64,000 nucleotides of DNA. Origin: Mammaliicoccus stepanovicii. Its GTDB lineage: Bacteria; Bacillota; Bacilli; Staphylococcales; Staphylococcaceae. Shown here one piece after another: positions 9,411-18,847 of the stretch (its first letter is position 1; the number at the start of each line of letters is the position of its first letter). The stretch is taken from assembly GCF_002902525.1 (NCBI RefSeq), contig NZ_PPQZ01000032.1:1-64000 (forward strand). Direction: 5' to 3'. The position numbers and the translations under genes are program-made. Under the pieces are notes generated by a model. That model ran no database searches, had not been told where the DNA came from, and saw only the letters and a list, made by a program, of their open reading frames with translations.

Positions 9411-9450
9411 TAAACAGCAGAGGACTTAATGAATGGTCCTCTGCTGTTTA
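9411..9450. terminator. Bidirectional terminator between sapS and the aldo/keto reductase
   Basis: A 15-bp perfect stem (9411-9425 with 9436-9450) sits between convergent genes. Confidence 0.85.
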
Positions 9451-9465
9451 TATATATTTGATATT

Positions 9466-10299
9466 TTAGCCATTAAATTCTGCAGGATCTGGGCCAATTC
9501 TCTTATCTTGATTTAACGCATCGATTTGTTCTATTTGATCGTGAGTTAATTTAAAGTCATATACATTTAAATTTTCTTCTATTCTTGATGGTGTGATTGA
9601 TTTAGGAATAGTAATAACATCATGATCAATGTTCCATCTAATGATGACTTGTGCTGGAGATTTATTTATTTCCTGAGCAATATTTTTTATAACTGGATTA
9701 CTTAAAATTTCACCATTCATGAGTGGAGACCATGATTCCATTTTAATATTTTGTTCCTTTAAATAAGTACGTAGTTCTGTTTGGATAAGATTTGGATGAA
9801 ATTCTACTTGGTTAATAACTGGTTTAATTTGAGCATGGTTTAATAACATTTCTAAATGTTTAATATTAAAGTTACTAACACCAATGTTTTTGACTAATCC
9901 TTGATTGTAAAGTGATTCTAGTGATGCCCACGTTTCTAATAATAGCGTTTCGTTTGTTCCTGGCCAGTGCATTAAATATAAGTCTAAATAATCTAGACCT
10001 AGTAAGTTTAAAGATTTATGATAAGCATCACTAACATTTTCTTGACCATAATCATCTATCCATAATTTAGATGTAATAAAGAGGTCTTCTCTCTTAATGT
10101 TCGCATCTTTAATGCCTTCTGCGATACCTTCGCCGACTTTACTTTCATTCCCATAAATATATGCTGCATCAATACTTCTGTATCCGGAAACAATCGCGTG
10201 TTTGACAGCTTCTTTTGCAGTATCGTCATTCTCTACTCTAAATACGCCAAGACCTATAGTAGGCATTTGGTTACCATTATAAAAATTTGTATATGCCAT
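9466..10299 (-). CDS. Aldo/keto reductase
   Basis: This 277-aa protein has the AKR tetrad in context: RSIDAAYIYGNE (Asp and Tyr), FITSKLW (Lys) and LYLMHWPG (His). PKSITPSRIEENL near the C-terminus binds NADPH. It resembles the YvgN/GR group that reduces methylglyoxal and other aldehydes. The start at 10299 is preceded by AAGGAG; a GTG three codons upstream overlaps that site. The physiological substrate cannot be read from the sequence. Confidence 0.88.
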   Translation of the reverse strand: MAYTNFYNGNQMPTIGLGVFRVENDDTAKEAVKHAIVSGYRSIDAAYIYGNESKVGEGIAEGIKDANIKREDLFITSKLWIDDYGQENVSDAYHKSLNLLGLDYLDLYLMHWPGTNETLLLETWASLESLYNQGLVKNIGVSNFNIKHLEMLLNHAQIKPVINQVEFHPNLIQTELRTYLKEQNIKMESWSPLMNGEILSNPVIKNIAQEINKSPAQVIIRWNIDHDVITIPKSITPSRIEENLNVYDFKLTHDQIEQIDALNQDKRIGPDPAEFNG

Positions 10300-10480
10300 T
10301 TTAAGCACTCCTTTAAGTTGATGTATAGAGAATTATAGTAGGTGTATATAGTTTAGGGAAGTACGCACTTTTTTGTGGTGAAGGCACTTATTTGTACCTA
10401 TAGGAAGTAATAGTTGACTGATTAAGAAAACATTGTATGATAATAAGAAGTCACTTAATAAAAATATTGGAGATGAAATC

Positions 10481-10864
10481 ATGATTAGAACAATGATGAA
10501 CGGGAAAATTCATCGCGCTAGAGTAACTGAAGCCAATTTAAACTATGTAGGTAGTATAACGATAGATAGAGATATTTTAGATGCTGTAGATATATTGCCA
10601 AATGAAAAAGTAGCAATCGTTAATAATAATAATGGCGCTCGTTTGGAAACGTATGTAATAGAAGGAGAACGTGGAAGTGGGAAAATTTGTCTGAATGGCG
10701 CAGCAGCACGTTTAGTACAAGTTGACGACGTCATTATCATAATGAACTATGTACAACTTAATGACGAAGAAGCAAGAAACCACTCACCAAAAGTAGCAGT
10801 TATGAATGAACGAAATGAAATAGTTGAAATGATTCATGAAAAAGAAAGCGAAATTGTCTTGTAA
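10481..10864 (+). CDS. panD: Aspartate 1-decarboxylase (pyruvoyl enzyme)
   Basis: From the ATG at 10481 the product is 127 aa, the standard PanD length, beginning [16 protein letters not shown]. The self-cleavage site is Gly24-Ser25 within NYVGSITI; Ser25 becomes the pyruvoyl cofactor. The enzyme makes beta-alanine for pantothenate. GGAG lies 11 bases before this ATG, and the longer upstream frame is not conserved. In S. aureus panD follows panB-panC; here the upstream neighbour is a divergent aldo/keto reductase, so panD is separated from panBC. Confidence 0.92.
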   Translation: MIRTMMNGKIHRARVTEANLNYVGSITIDRDILDAVDILPNEKVAIVNNNNGARLETYVIEGERGSGKICLNGAAARLVQVDDVIIIMNYVQLNDEEARNHSPKVAVMNERNEIVEMIHEKESEIVL

Positions 10865-10876
10865 AGGAGATTCATT

Positions 10877-11239
10877 ATGAATATAATAGCAACTATTTTT
10901 GTAGTGATTGTTGCAGTTGAACATTTATACATTATGTTTTTAGAAACATTTGCGACAACTTCAAAGAAAACAGCCCAAACTTTTAAATTAAAACAAAATG
11001 TATTAAAAAATAAAAATATTCAAGTACTTTTGAAAAATCAAGGTATATACAATGGGTTAATCGCGCTTGTGCTATTATATAGTGCACTTTTGTCGCATAA
11101 TTCTAAAGAAATGGTTGTTATATTATTAATATTTATCATTTTAGCATCGATATATGGTGGTATTACTAGTTCGACTTCCATCATTTTAAAGCAAGGTGGA
11201 CCAGCATTTATTGCATTACTCCTCGTTGTGTTTTTATAA
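10877..11239 (+). CDS. DUF1304 membrane protein
   Basis: This 120-aa protein has four hydrophobic helices and the DUF1304 features VAVEHLYIMFLETFAT near the N-terminus, NQGIYNGLIA, and GGITSSTSIILKQGGPAF toward the end. Its function is not known. It starts 12 bp after panD behind AAAGGAG, so it is probably cotranscribed with it. Confidence 0.85.
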   Translation: MNIIATIFVVIVAVEHLYIMFLETFATTSKKTAQTFKLKQNVLKNKNIQVLLKNQGIYNGLIALVLLYSALLSHNSKEMVVILLIFIILASIYGGITSSTSIILKQGGPAFIALLLVVFL

Positions 11240-11245
11240 ATTATG

Positions 11246-11280
11246 AAACCTCTCAAGCTTATGATTTGAGAGGTTTTTTT
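11246..11280 (+). terminator. Terminator after panD-DUF1304
   Basis: An 11-bp stem AAACCTCTCAA/TTGAGAGGTTT is followed by T7. Confidence 0.88.
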
Positions 11281-11514
11281 ATGGAGAGTAAAGGAGCCGG
11301 ATATAAATGTACTTTATATAAAGAAACAAATAAGATGTGTGGAGATTAGAATTTAAATAATAGTGTGTAACATTCATTTCTTGCAACTTTGCAAAAGAAC
11401 TATAATAAAAATATGAGGGCAGATTATGTTAATTGAAAAAACACTTCCCTAATTTTTTCCATTAATATATAATATAATTATCCAAAATATAAAAAGTGGA
11501 AAGGAAGTTTATTT

Positions 11515-12231
11515 ATGAAAAATAAAATCATGAATTTTGTTATTTCGTTTTTGTTATTATTTAGTTTATCTTTTAGTTTTATGCCAAATATATCTTTAGC
11601 CGAGGTTGATTTTGATCAAGATATAGCGAGTGCAAGAGCTTGGGCGGATAATGCTTTTAAGTTAACGGAGGGATTGTCGAACGACGAGATAAATAACTTA
11701 AAGCGTTATACAGGTGCAAAGTATGATGAAGTAAATACATATTTACGTGAGAATAGTGGAAAAGGAACGGATAACAAATTAAATACGTTTGTTGATTCTA
11801 TAACTACATCAATTTCCAAATCTAAAGCTCCAGATGATTTAGTACTATATAGAAGAGTTACTGAACAACAATTCGGATTAGATTACGGAGATTTAAGACC
11901 AACTTCAGGGAATTTTAAGATCAATAAAGATAAATTACAAGAAATTAAAGATAAATATGAGCATCAAATAGTTGATCATCACAACTTTATGAGTACTTCT
12001 TTGGCTAGAGACCCACATCAATCTTTTGGAGGAAGGCAAGCTATTTTATTAAAAATAAAAGCGCCTAAAGGCACTGAGATTATGAATGTTTCTAGTATCA
12101 GTAAATATCCAGAGCAACTAGAATTATTGGTTAACAGAGGATATAAAATCAGATATAATACTTTTAATATAAAAGAAAATGGCGGTAAAGAATACGTAGA
12201 AGTAACAGTTGATATACTTCCAAAAGGTTAA
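11515..12231 (+). CDS. Secreted C3/EDIN-like ADP-ribosyltransferase
   Basis: The 238-aa product has a Sec signal peptide (residues 1 to about 29, ending SLA) and a single ADP-ribosyltransferase domain. Motifs in order: LVLYRRV (NAD-binding Arg113 or Arg114), FMSTSL (STS, 160-162), and the ARTT region YPEQLELLVNRG with Q201 and E203. The Q-x-E form, rather than E-x-E, is typical of C3 exoenzymes such as EDIN and C. botulinum C3, which modify RhoA on Asn41. Size (about 209 aa mature) matches C3 toxins; there is no translocation domain. GGAAAGGAAG precedes the ATG. Rho specificity is inferred; another protein target is possible. Confidence 0.82.
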   Translation: MKNKIMNFVISFLLLFSLSFSFMPNISLAEVDFDQDIASARAWADNAFKLTEGLSNDEINNLKRYTGAKYDEVNTYLRENSGKGTDNKLNTFVDSITTSISKSKAPDDLVLYRRVTEQQFGLDYGDLRPTSGNFKINKDKLQEIKDKYEHQIVDHHNFMSTSLARDPHQSFGGRQAILLKIKAPKGTEIMNVSSISKYPEQLELLVNRGYKIRYNTFNIKENGGKEYVEVTVDILPKG

Positions 12232-12250
12232 AAAATTAAGCATAAATATT

Positions 12251-12304
12251 AAATAATGCCATCAGATTCTATTGGATATAAAATAGAATCTGATGGCATT
12301 ATTT
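12251..12304 (+). terminator. Very long hairpin terminator after C3-like gene
   Basis: A perfect 23-bp inverted repeat (12251-12273 with 12282-12304) has an 8-base loop and an AT-rich tail. It can work in both directions. Confidence 0.8.
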
Positions 12305-12482
12305 GATTTCAGAATAGTTCATCTTAATAATAAAGTATTCTACAGGCCATAATGGTATGTGATTAGCTAACCAAATCAAACAATAAAAGTAGTCGTATTA
12401 AATGACATACGAAATAAATATTTTAGTATCTACAAAACAAATTTATGAGTGTTTTATTGTTTTCACATCAAATACTATGTAG

Positions 12483-12538
12483 AGAAATATAATTTCAATA
12501 TTGTCATTAAAAATAATAAATATTGAAATTATATTTCA
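12483..12538. repeat. 19-bp inverted repeat upstream of mupG (possible operator)
   Basis: GAAATATAATTTCAATATT and its exact reverse complement are separated by about 17-18 bases. It lies 40-100 bp before mupG and has no T-run after it. A regulator site for the RpiR-type protein encoded at the end of the operon is plausible; an upstream terminator is the alternative. Confidence 0.55.
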
Positions 12539-12550
12539 TTAGTGAGATAA

Positions 12551-12564
12551 TGTAAGCGATTCCA
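12551..12564 (+). promoter_or_regulatory. cre-like site before mupG
   Basis: TGTAAGCGATTCCA matches the CcpA consensus TGWAANCGNTNWCA at all but one position. It lies 17 bp before the ATG, close to the ribosome binding site, which suits roadblock-type carbon catabolite repression. Confidence 0.6.
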
Positions 12565-12580
12565 ATGGGGGTGTGCTGTC

Positions 12581-13630
12581 ATGTTAGGATTTTCTGTGTT
12601 TTTGGGTGATTCATTTGATGAAAAGTATATTGAGACAATGTTAAGTGAAGGATTTAAATATGTATTTACTTCTTTGCAAATGCCTGAGGATGATCCACGT
12701 ATATATTTATCTAAATTGAAAGAACTTGTATCAATTATTGATGGGCGCGCTGAAATTATTGCCGATGTGAATCCGAGTACTTTTGAAAACTTAGGGCTAT
12801 CCTATAAAGAGCCTAAGAAGTTAAGGGAGATTGGTATCGATTTAATTAGACTGGATATTTCGTTAAATCCAGAAGATATTGCACTATTATTAACAGACAT
12901 GAAAGTAGTGTGTAATGCTAGTACTGATGCGATCGCTTTACTGAAAGCTTTAAGAGTACAGAATACTAATTTACAAAATGTAATGGTGGCACATAATTAT
13001 TACCCTAGACCTGAAACGGGGTTAGATGAAGAATTTTTCGTTAAACAGAATGAAAATATTAAAAATGAATTCCCCGAAGTATCTATCATGGCATTTGTTC
13101 CAGGTACTTCGATGAGAGGACCAGTATTTAAAGGTCTACCTACACTTGAAAATCACAGAGCAGTCCACCCATTAAAAGCAACATATGATTTATTAAAGTT
13201 AGGTGTTGATGATGTATGTATAGGTGATTCAAGCATAGATCAAGAAACGATATTTCAGTTCAACACATACTTTCATGATGGGATCGTGTCGCTTCATGTA
13301 GAACATGTGTCAGAGCATTTGGATAAAATGTTAGGTACTGTTTTTCACAATAGACAAGATCAAGCAAGAGATGTAATTAGAGCTGAAGAAGCAAGAAAAC
13401 ATAATCATGATGAGGTTGAACCATACAATGTGATTGATAGAAATAAAGGTAGTATCACCGTTGATAATTCATTATATGGTCGTTATATGAATGAATTACA
13501 AATAACAAAAGTAGCATTACCAAGCAATGAAGCAGTGAATGTTATTGGTTACGTAAAGGATCGAGATAAAGATTGTATAGATATGATTGAAGCGGGATGT
13601 GCTTTTCAGTTTATCAAGGGGGAAGATTAG
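12581..13630 (+). CDS. mupG: 6-phospho-N-acetylmuramidase MupG (DUF871)
   Basis: This 349-aa protein has an N-terminal TIM-barrel domain (LGFSVFLGDSFDEKYIETML, ADVNPSTFENLG, NYYPRPETGLD) and a smaller C-terminal domain (GSITVDNSLYGRYMNELQI), the DUF871/MupG layout. In S. aureus MupG hydrolyses cytoplasmic MurNAc-6P-GlcNAc delivered by MurP. The stop codon is followed immediately by the murQ ATG, and the gene order mupG-murQ-murP-murR supports the call. Confidence 0.92.
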   Translation: MLGFSVFLGDSFDEKYIETMLSEGFKYVFTSLQMPEDDPRIYLSKLKELVSIIDGRAEIIADVNPSTFENLGLSYKEPKKLREIGIDLIRLDISLNPEDIALLLTDMKVVCNASTDAIALLKALRVQNTNLQNVMVAHNYYPRPETGLDEEFFVKQNENIKNEFPEVSIMAFVPGTSMRGPVFKGLPTLENHRAVHPLKATYDLLKLGVDDVCIGDSSIDQETIFQFNTYFHDGIVSLHVEHVSEHLDKMLGTVFHNRQDQARDVIRAEEARKHNHDEVEPYNVIDRNKGSITVDNSLYGRYMNELQITKVALPSNEAVNVIGYVKDRDKDCIDMIEAGCAFQFIKGED

Positions 13631-14515
13631 ATGGATATAAGTAAACTTACTACAGAATCGAGAAATCAAGATTCTCTAAAGCTAGACACGTTAACACCTG
13701 AACAATTCGTTGAAGTGATGAATAAAGAAGATCAACAAGTACCAAATATCATTCAACGAGAGAATCAAGCAATTGCAGATTTAATCAAACAAGTCATTAA
13801 AGGTTTGAAGAACGGTGGAAGACTCATTTATATGGGGGCAGGCACAAGTGGTAGGTTAGGTGTTCTAGATGCAGCAGAATGTGTGCCTACTTTTGGGGTG
13901 ACGCCGGATGTAGTAGTTGGTTTAATCGCAGGAGGTCAGCAAGCGATGACAGTAGCTGTTGAAGGTGCAGAAGATGATAATTTCTTAGGAGAGAACGACT
14001 TAAAATCTTTGAATATTAATGAACATGATACCGTAATAGGTATTGCAGCAAGTGGTCGTACACCTTATGTTATTGGTGGTTTGAAATATGCACAAAATTT
14101 AAATGTACCTACTGGTTGTATTACGTGTAATAAAAATTCTGAAGTAGGAAAATTTGCAGATTATCCAGTTCAAGTAGATGTTGGTCCTGAAGTGTTAACA
14201 GGTTCGACTAGGCTTAAAGCAGGGACAGCTCAAAAACTCATACTTAATATGATTTCAACAGGTGCGATGGTTGGAATTGGTAAAGTGTACGAGAACTTAA
14301 TGATTGATGTGAAACCTACAAATAAAAAACTCGTGCAAAGAGCGATTAATATGATTCAAGAAGTTCTAGAGTGTTCAGATGAAGAAAGTACAAAGTTGTA
14401 TAAAGAGAGTGATGGTCAAGTTAAGGTAGCAATCGTAATGGGGATGCATAATGTAACTAAAGTTGAAGCTATCGAAAAATTAAAACAAGCAAAAGGGTTT
14501 GTGAGAAACACGTAA
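13631..14515 (+). CDS. murQ: N-acetylmuramic acid 6-phosphate etherase
   Basis: This 294-aa single SIS-domain enzyme has YMGAGTSGRLGVLDAAECVP, GAEDD, IGIAASGRTPYVIGGL and STRLKAGTAQKLILNMIST, all MurQ signatures. It cleaves the lactyl ether of MurNAc-6P to give GlcNAc-6P and D-lactate. It lies directly after mupG with no gap, in the peptidoglycan-recycling operon. Confidence 0.95.
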   Translation: MDISKLTTESRNQDSLKLDTLTPEQFVEVMNKEDQQVPNIIQRENQAIADLIKQVIKGLKNGGRLIYMGAGTSGRLGVLDAAECVPTFGVTPDVVVGLIAGGQQAMTVAVEGAEDDNFLGENDLKSLNINEHDTVIGIAASGRTPYVIGGLKYAQNLNVPTGCITCNKNSEVGKFADYPVQVDVGPEVLTGSTRLKAGTAQKLILNMISTGAMVGIGKVYENLMIDVKPTNKKLVQRAINMIQEVLECSDEESTKLYKESDGQVKVAIVMGMHNVTKVEAIEKLKQAKGFVRNT

Positions 14516-14532
14516 GATAAGGGGGATGGAAG

Positions 14533-15969
14533 ATGTCTAAAGAGAGAGAAATTGCTGAAGCAATATTAGAACATGTCGGTGGGAAAGAGAATTTAGATAA
14601 AGTGATTCACTGTATGACACGTGTAAGAATGTCGATTGTCGATTATGGTAAAGTTGATATTGAAGGATTGAAAAATATTAAAGGTGTAATGGGGATTGTT
14701 GAAGATGATATGCTTCAAGTTGTTATTGGTCCTGGAACAGTAAATAAAGTTGCGAATGAGATGAGTGCAATAATTGATGTTCCGCTAGGTGAGCCCATTA
14801 AACATAAACAAAGTAGTAAAGAACAAGTTGAACAAGAAGCAAATATATTCAAAGAAAATATGAATAGTAAACATAATACGCCTTTTAAAAGAGTATTAAG
14901 ATCAATCGCAAACATATTTGTTCCACTTATTCCAGCATTTGTTGGTGCAGGGTTAATTGGTGGTATTTCAGCTGTACTATCTAATTTATTAGTTGCTGGT
15001 ACGATAGATGGTGCGACTTGGGAACAATTTGTACTTGTTTTTGATATTATTAAAAATGGTATTTTTGCATATTTAGTTATTTTCGTTGGTATTAACGCAG
15101 CGAAAGAGTTTGGTGCTACACCTGGATTAGGTGGTGTAATCGGTGGTACGACAATGTTGACAGGTATGGACCTGAAAGCACCTATTCAAAATATCTTTAA
15201 CGGAGAACCACTTGCTGCAGGGCAAGGTGGTGTTATTGGTGTCATAATTGCTGTGTGGATTTTATCTTTAATAGAGAAACGACTTCATAAAATCATACCC
15301 GACGCTATTGATATTATTGTTACACCGACAATCACGTTATTTATCATGGGATTAGCAACAATATTCTTTATTATGCCAATAGCAGGCTTTATTTCAAATG
15401 GCTTATTAGGTGTGATTAATTGGGTATTAGATATAGGTGGCGCGTTTAGTGGATTTGTATTAGGTGCAACGTTCTTACCACTTGTAATGTTCGGACTGCA
15501 TCAAGTATTGACGCCTATTCATATTGAAATGATTAACCAGTCTGGTGCAACATACTTACTTCCAATTCTTGCGATGGCAGGTGCTGGACAAGTTGGTGCT
15601 GCATTAGCATTATGGGTTAAATGTAGAAAAAATAAAAAAATTATAAACTTATTAAAAGGTGCATTGCCAGTAGGTATACTTGGAATCGGGGAACCACTTA
15701 TTTATGGTGTTACACTGCCATTAGGTAGACCCTTCATAACTGCGTGTATAGGTGGTGGTATTGGAGGCGCTGTTATAGGTGGTATTGGTCATATAGGTGC
15801 AAAAGCGATTGGCCCAAGTGGTGTTTCACTACTCCCACTTATTTCAGATAATATGTACTTAGGTTATATAGCAGGATTGTTAGCAGCTTATTTAGGCGGA
15901 TTTGTAGCAACTTATTTATTTGGTACAAATAAAGAAATGACCGCAGCACAAGAATTGGATGAAGATTAA
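14533..15969 (+). CDS. murP: PTS EIIBC transporter for MurNAc(-GlcNAc)
   Basis: This 478-aa protein has an N-terminal EIIB domain whose phosphorylated cysteine is C27 ([10 protein letters not shown]). A linker leads to a membrane EIIC domain with [18 protein letters not shown]. There is no EIIA domain, as in MurP of S. aureus, so a general EIIA-Glc must serve. It imports and phosphorylates MurNAc-containing sugars. AAGGGGGATGG precedes the start. Confidence 0.92.
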   Translation: MSKEREIAEAILEHVGGKENLDKVIHCMTRVRMSIVDYGKVDIEGLKNIKGVMGIVEDDMLQVVIGPGTVNKVANEMSAIIDVPLGEPIKHKQSSKEQVEQEANIFKENMNSKHNTPFKRVLRSIANIFVPLIPAFVGAGLIGGISAVLSNLLVAGTIDGATWEQFVLVFDIIKNGIFAYLVIFVGINAAKEFGATPGLGGVIGGTTMLTGMDLKAPIQNIFNGEPLAAGQGGVIGVIIAVWILSLIEKRLHKIIPDAIDIIVTPTITLFIMGLATIFFIMPIAGFISNGLLGVINWVLDIGGAFSGFVLGATFLPLVMFGLHQVLTPIHIEMINQSGATYLLPILAMAGAGQVGAALALWVKCRKNKKIINLLKGALPVGILGIGEPLIYGVTLPLGRPFITACIGGGIGGAVIGGIGHIGAKAIGPSGVSLLPLISDNMYLGYIAGLLAAYLGGFVATYLFGTNKEMTAAQELDED

Positions 15970-15970
15970 T

Positions 15971-16825
15971 ATGACAGATAATCAGCATATACTATTATAT
16001 ATACAAGAAAAGTTAGAAGATCTCACTAAACATGAAAAACGCATAGCACAATATTTTATAGATAATCCGGAAAAAATCATAACTTTAAGTGCTCAAGAAT
16101 TAGGACGTTTAACAGATACGAGTGCATCATCAGTTATTCGCTGTACACATAAGTTGGATTTTAAAGGTTTTACTGATTTGAAATTGGCTATTTCGAGATA
16201 TTTACCTCAACATGAAAGTAGTATTTATCAAGAAATAACGCAAGATGAAACTGTAGAATCAATTAGTAAGAAATTAATTGCGAGGGCTACACACACTTTA
16301 GCAATGACAGAAGATAAAATTTCATCGAAAAGTGTCAACAAAATAGTACATGAAATATATAAAGCAGAAACGATTATTGTATTCGGGATAGGCGCATCGA
16401 GCTTAGTTGCATCAGATTTATGCCAAAAATTCACTAGAATTGGAAAACAAATAATACAATCACAAGATACACACTTTTTAGCTACGGCTATTAGTTCACA
16501 TTCAGAAGGATGTGTACTGATTGGAATCTCTAATTCTGGAGAAAATGCTGAAATATTATCTTTAGCAAAAGTAGCCCAAAAATATAAAGTGAAAGTGATT
16601 GGATTATCACAATCTGAAAACACCTCATTAGGAAAAGAAGCGGATTATATGCTTGTTCATGATGCAAGTTCAGAGGAAAGTTTAAGATTAGCCGCGACAA
16701 GTTCGTTAATTTCACAACTGATGACTATAGATATATTATTTTATAGTTATTTATCTAAAGACTATAATAAGCATGTAGAAACAATGAGTAAAACAAGAGA
16801 TGCAGTAGAATTATTTTTAGAATGA
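15971..16825 (+). CDS. murR: RpiR-family regulator MurR
   Basis: The product (about 284 aa) has an N-terminal HTH (LTDTSASSVIRCTHKLDFKGFTDLKLAIS) and a C-terminal SIS sugar-phosphate domain (FGIGASSLVASDL, GISNSGENAEIL). It is the fourth gene of the MurNAc operon and probably senses MurNAc-6P or a related sugar phosphate. I use the ATG at 15971; an in-frame ATG at 15959 overlaps the end of murP and is also possible. The 19-bp inverted repeat at 12483-12538 is a candidate operator. Confidence 0.88.
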   Translation: MTDNQHILLYIQEKLEDLTKHEKRIAQYFIDNPEKIITLSAQELGRLTDTSASSVIRCTHKLDFKGFTDLKLAISRYLPQHESSIYQEITQDETVESISKKLIARATHTLAMTEDKISSKSVNKIVHEIYKAETIIVFGIGASSLVASDLCQKFTRIGKQIIQSQDTHFLATAISSHSEGCVLIGISNSGENAEILSLAKVAQKYKVKVIGLSQSENTSLGKEADYMLVHDASSEESLRLAATSSLISQLMTIDILFYSYLSKDYNKHVETMSKTRDAVELFLE

Positions 16826-17090
16826 TGTATGTGAAATAAGCTTGATATGTATCTTTCTTGAAATCTCTTATTGAAAGAACAACATTAAAAGAGTATAATT
16901 TAACTATTCTATAAATTGTAAAATTATGTAATTTGAAATATTCCTAATAAATTAGTAAAATAACAAATGATAGAAATAAGTGAGTAATCTTATAATAATG
17001 TTCTTCCAATTTTATGAAATAACATAACAGTCAACTACGTATTCGTCACACACTTCATATATTAAGAATGAAAGAAAGTTAGCGTGAATT

Positions 17091-17393
17091 ATGAAACAAG
17101 TAGAAATAATACGAATTTTAGATGACTCTACATTTATTATAAATGCAGGCATTGAAAGAAACATTGAATCAGGGTTATTTATTGATGTATTAGAGAAAGA
17201 TAAATCGTATAAATACATCGCAAAAGTAGAAGAAGTTTATTCTGGTTTATCTTTATGTAAAAGGTATGGTGAACAAAGATTGTTCTATGGAGATGTCGTA
17301 AGAATTAGATATCCAGAAGAACAAGATTATCAAATAACACCTAAAATTATTAAGTCTAAACAATCAAGAAGAAAACATAAAAAGAGAGGATGA
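17091..17393 (+). CDS. Unrecognised 100-aa protein, basic tail
   Basis: The protein is mostly predicted beta strand: VEIIRILDDSTFIINAG, then GLFIDVLEKDKSYKYIAKVEEVYSGLSLCKRYG, then GDVVRIRYPEEQ. It ends in a strongly basic tail of lysines, arginines and glutamines. This could be a small beta-barrel nucleic-acid binder, but I know no family for it. The stop codon lies inside the stem of the terminator that follows. Confidence 0.65.
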   Translation: MKQVEIIRILDDSTFIINAGIERNIESGLFIDVLEKDKSYKYIAKVEEVYSGLSLCKRYGEQRLFYGDVVRIRYPEEQDYQITPKIIKSKQSRRKHKKRG

Positions 17394-17417
17394 GATCGCC
17401 GAATCTCATCCTCTTTC
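17385..17417 (+). terminator. Terminator overlapping the stop codon
   Basis: A 12-bp stem AGAGGATGAGAT/ATCTCATCCTCT (17385-17396 with 17403-17414) includes the TGA stop at 17391-17393. Confidence 0.85.
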
Positions 17418-17639
17418 CCGTTTAATATGTCTTAAAAAAAATTAAAACAAGTTACGCTATAGATTTATACATCTCACTTTAGCATAAGATGTATAGATTT
17501 TCCAGAAATAATATTCAAAGGTGAGTAACGTTCGTTATTTAATAGAAAAGTGTTTAAACAATAAAAAAATTTAAGTGCTTATTGGCAAAATTATATGAAT
17601 AAATGTATAATAAAGAGAAAAAGAATGGACTGAGAAAAC

Positions 17640-18602
17640 GTGCCAAACCAATATGAACGTTCTGCGAAGAAGCCTAAATCTGCAGCTTTCAAAGTTGTTA
17701 CTACAATTATTATTATTTTATTAATTGTATTTTTATTGTTCGTTGCATTTTTTGTGTATAAGTTTTTTGCTTTAGGTAACTCCATACATAACCCACTTGG
17801 TAGAGATAAATCAGAATTAAGAGATAAAGCGGTTGATACAAATGGAGACCCAATTTCTATTGCTTTATTTGGAATAGACTCTGACTCCACAAGAGCAGCT
17901 GAAGGTGGAGGGGAAAGATCGGACTCTATCGTATTATTGTCTATTAATCCAGACAAGAAGAAGACTGTTATGGTCAGTATCCCTAGAGATACAAGAGCTC
18001 AAATAGTTGGTCATGATTCAGTAGAGAAGATTAATCATGCATATGCATATGGTGGCCCGAAAATGGCAATTAATTCGTTAGAAAAATTAATGAATGTGCC
18101 AGTCGATCATTATGCATCAATTAATATGGATGGTGTTAAAGATTTAGTAAATCACGTAGGTGGCGTTACAGTTAAAAGTAATGCAACATTTACTGTGAAA
18201 GATAAATCATACATAAAAGGCCAAAAGTATAAATTAGATGGGGAAGAAGCATTAGCATTTATTAGAAGTAGAAAAGAAGATGGTGCTGGTGGAGACTTCG
18301 GAAGACAAGAACGTCAACAATTAGTTATTCAAGCATTAGCGAATGAATTAGTAAGCATTGGATCACTACCAAAAATCAATCAAATTACAGATACACTCGG
18401 TGATAATGTTAAAACAGATTTAAAAATTTCTGAAATCAACAATGTTAGATCTAAGTATAGCGATGCCTTAGATAATGTAGACCGCAATCAATTAGAAGGT
18501 CAAGATACAATATTAGACGACGGGTTATATTACTTCTTACCAAATGATGCTAGTAAGAAAGAAGTAGTAGATAAATATAGAAGTAACCTAGATTTGGACT
18601 AA
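17640..18602 (+). CDS. LytR-CpsA-Psr (LCP) family protein
   Basis: This 320-aa type II membrane protein has a basic cytoplasmic N-terminus and one TM (residues about 19-44), followed by the extracellular LCP domain. Motifs: IALFGIDSDS, GERSDSIVLLSINPDKK, VSIPRDTRAQ, KINHAYAYGG and EALAFIRSRKEDGAGGDFGRQERQQ. LCP enzymes transfer wall teichoic acid or other glycopolymers to peptidoglycan. Which of the staphylococcal LcpA/B/C proteins it matches I cannot say. The start is GTG at 17640. Confidence 0.9.
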   Translation: MPNQYERSAKKPKSAAFKVVTTIIIILLIVFLLFVAFFVYKFFALGNSIHNPLGRDKSELRDKAVDTNGDPISIALFGIDSDSTRAAEGGGERSDSIVLLSINPDKKKTVMVSIPRDTRAQIVGHDSVEKINHAYAYGGPKMAINSLEKLMNVPVDHYASINMDGVKDLVNHVGGVTVKSNATFTVKDKSYIKGQKYKLDGEEALAFIRSRKEDGAGGDFGRQERQQLVIQALANELVSIGSLPKINQITDTLGDNVKTDLKISEINNVRSKYSDALDNVDRNQLEGQDTILDDGLYYFLPNDASKKEVVDKYRSNLDLD

Positions 18603-18847
18603 TACTGGTTTTTTGTGTATCATTCTTTAGTTATTCACAAAATAATGGATACAGCGTTTCATTAAACAACATATTATATAAACATTGTATTAAGTAAAGT
18701 AAAATGCACTTTTGCATTCCAAAGTGTTGTTAACGGTTAATTAGCAAACAGTTTTGACTTAATTACCACAAACTAGGAAATTTATAACTTTAATGACATT
18801 AATTAGGTTATGATGTAATTAGAAAGAAAGTAAAGGAGGTTATTTAA

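Larger units (their letters stand above)
12232..12580. other. 349-bp intergenic region before the MurNAc operon
   Basis: It contains the terminator of the C3-like gene (12251-12304), a 19-bp inverted repeat (12483-12538) and a cre-like site (12551-12564). I see no gene in the remainder. Confidence 0.7.

Noticed and set aside
16228..16623. 131-codon minus-strand frame
   Set aside because: Antisense shadow of the murR SIS domain.
18731..18760. Possible AgrA direct repeat before the PSM-like gene
   Set aside because: ACGGTTAAT and ACAGTTTTG are about 15 bases apart, not the usual 21 or so, and poorly conserved.
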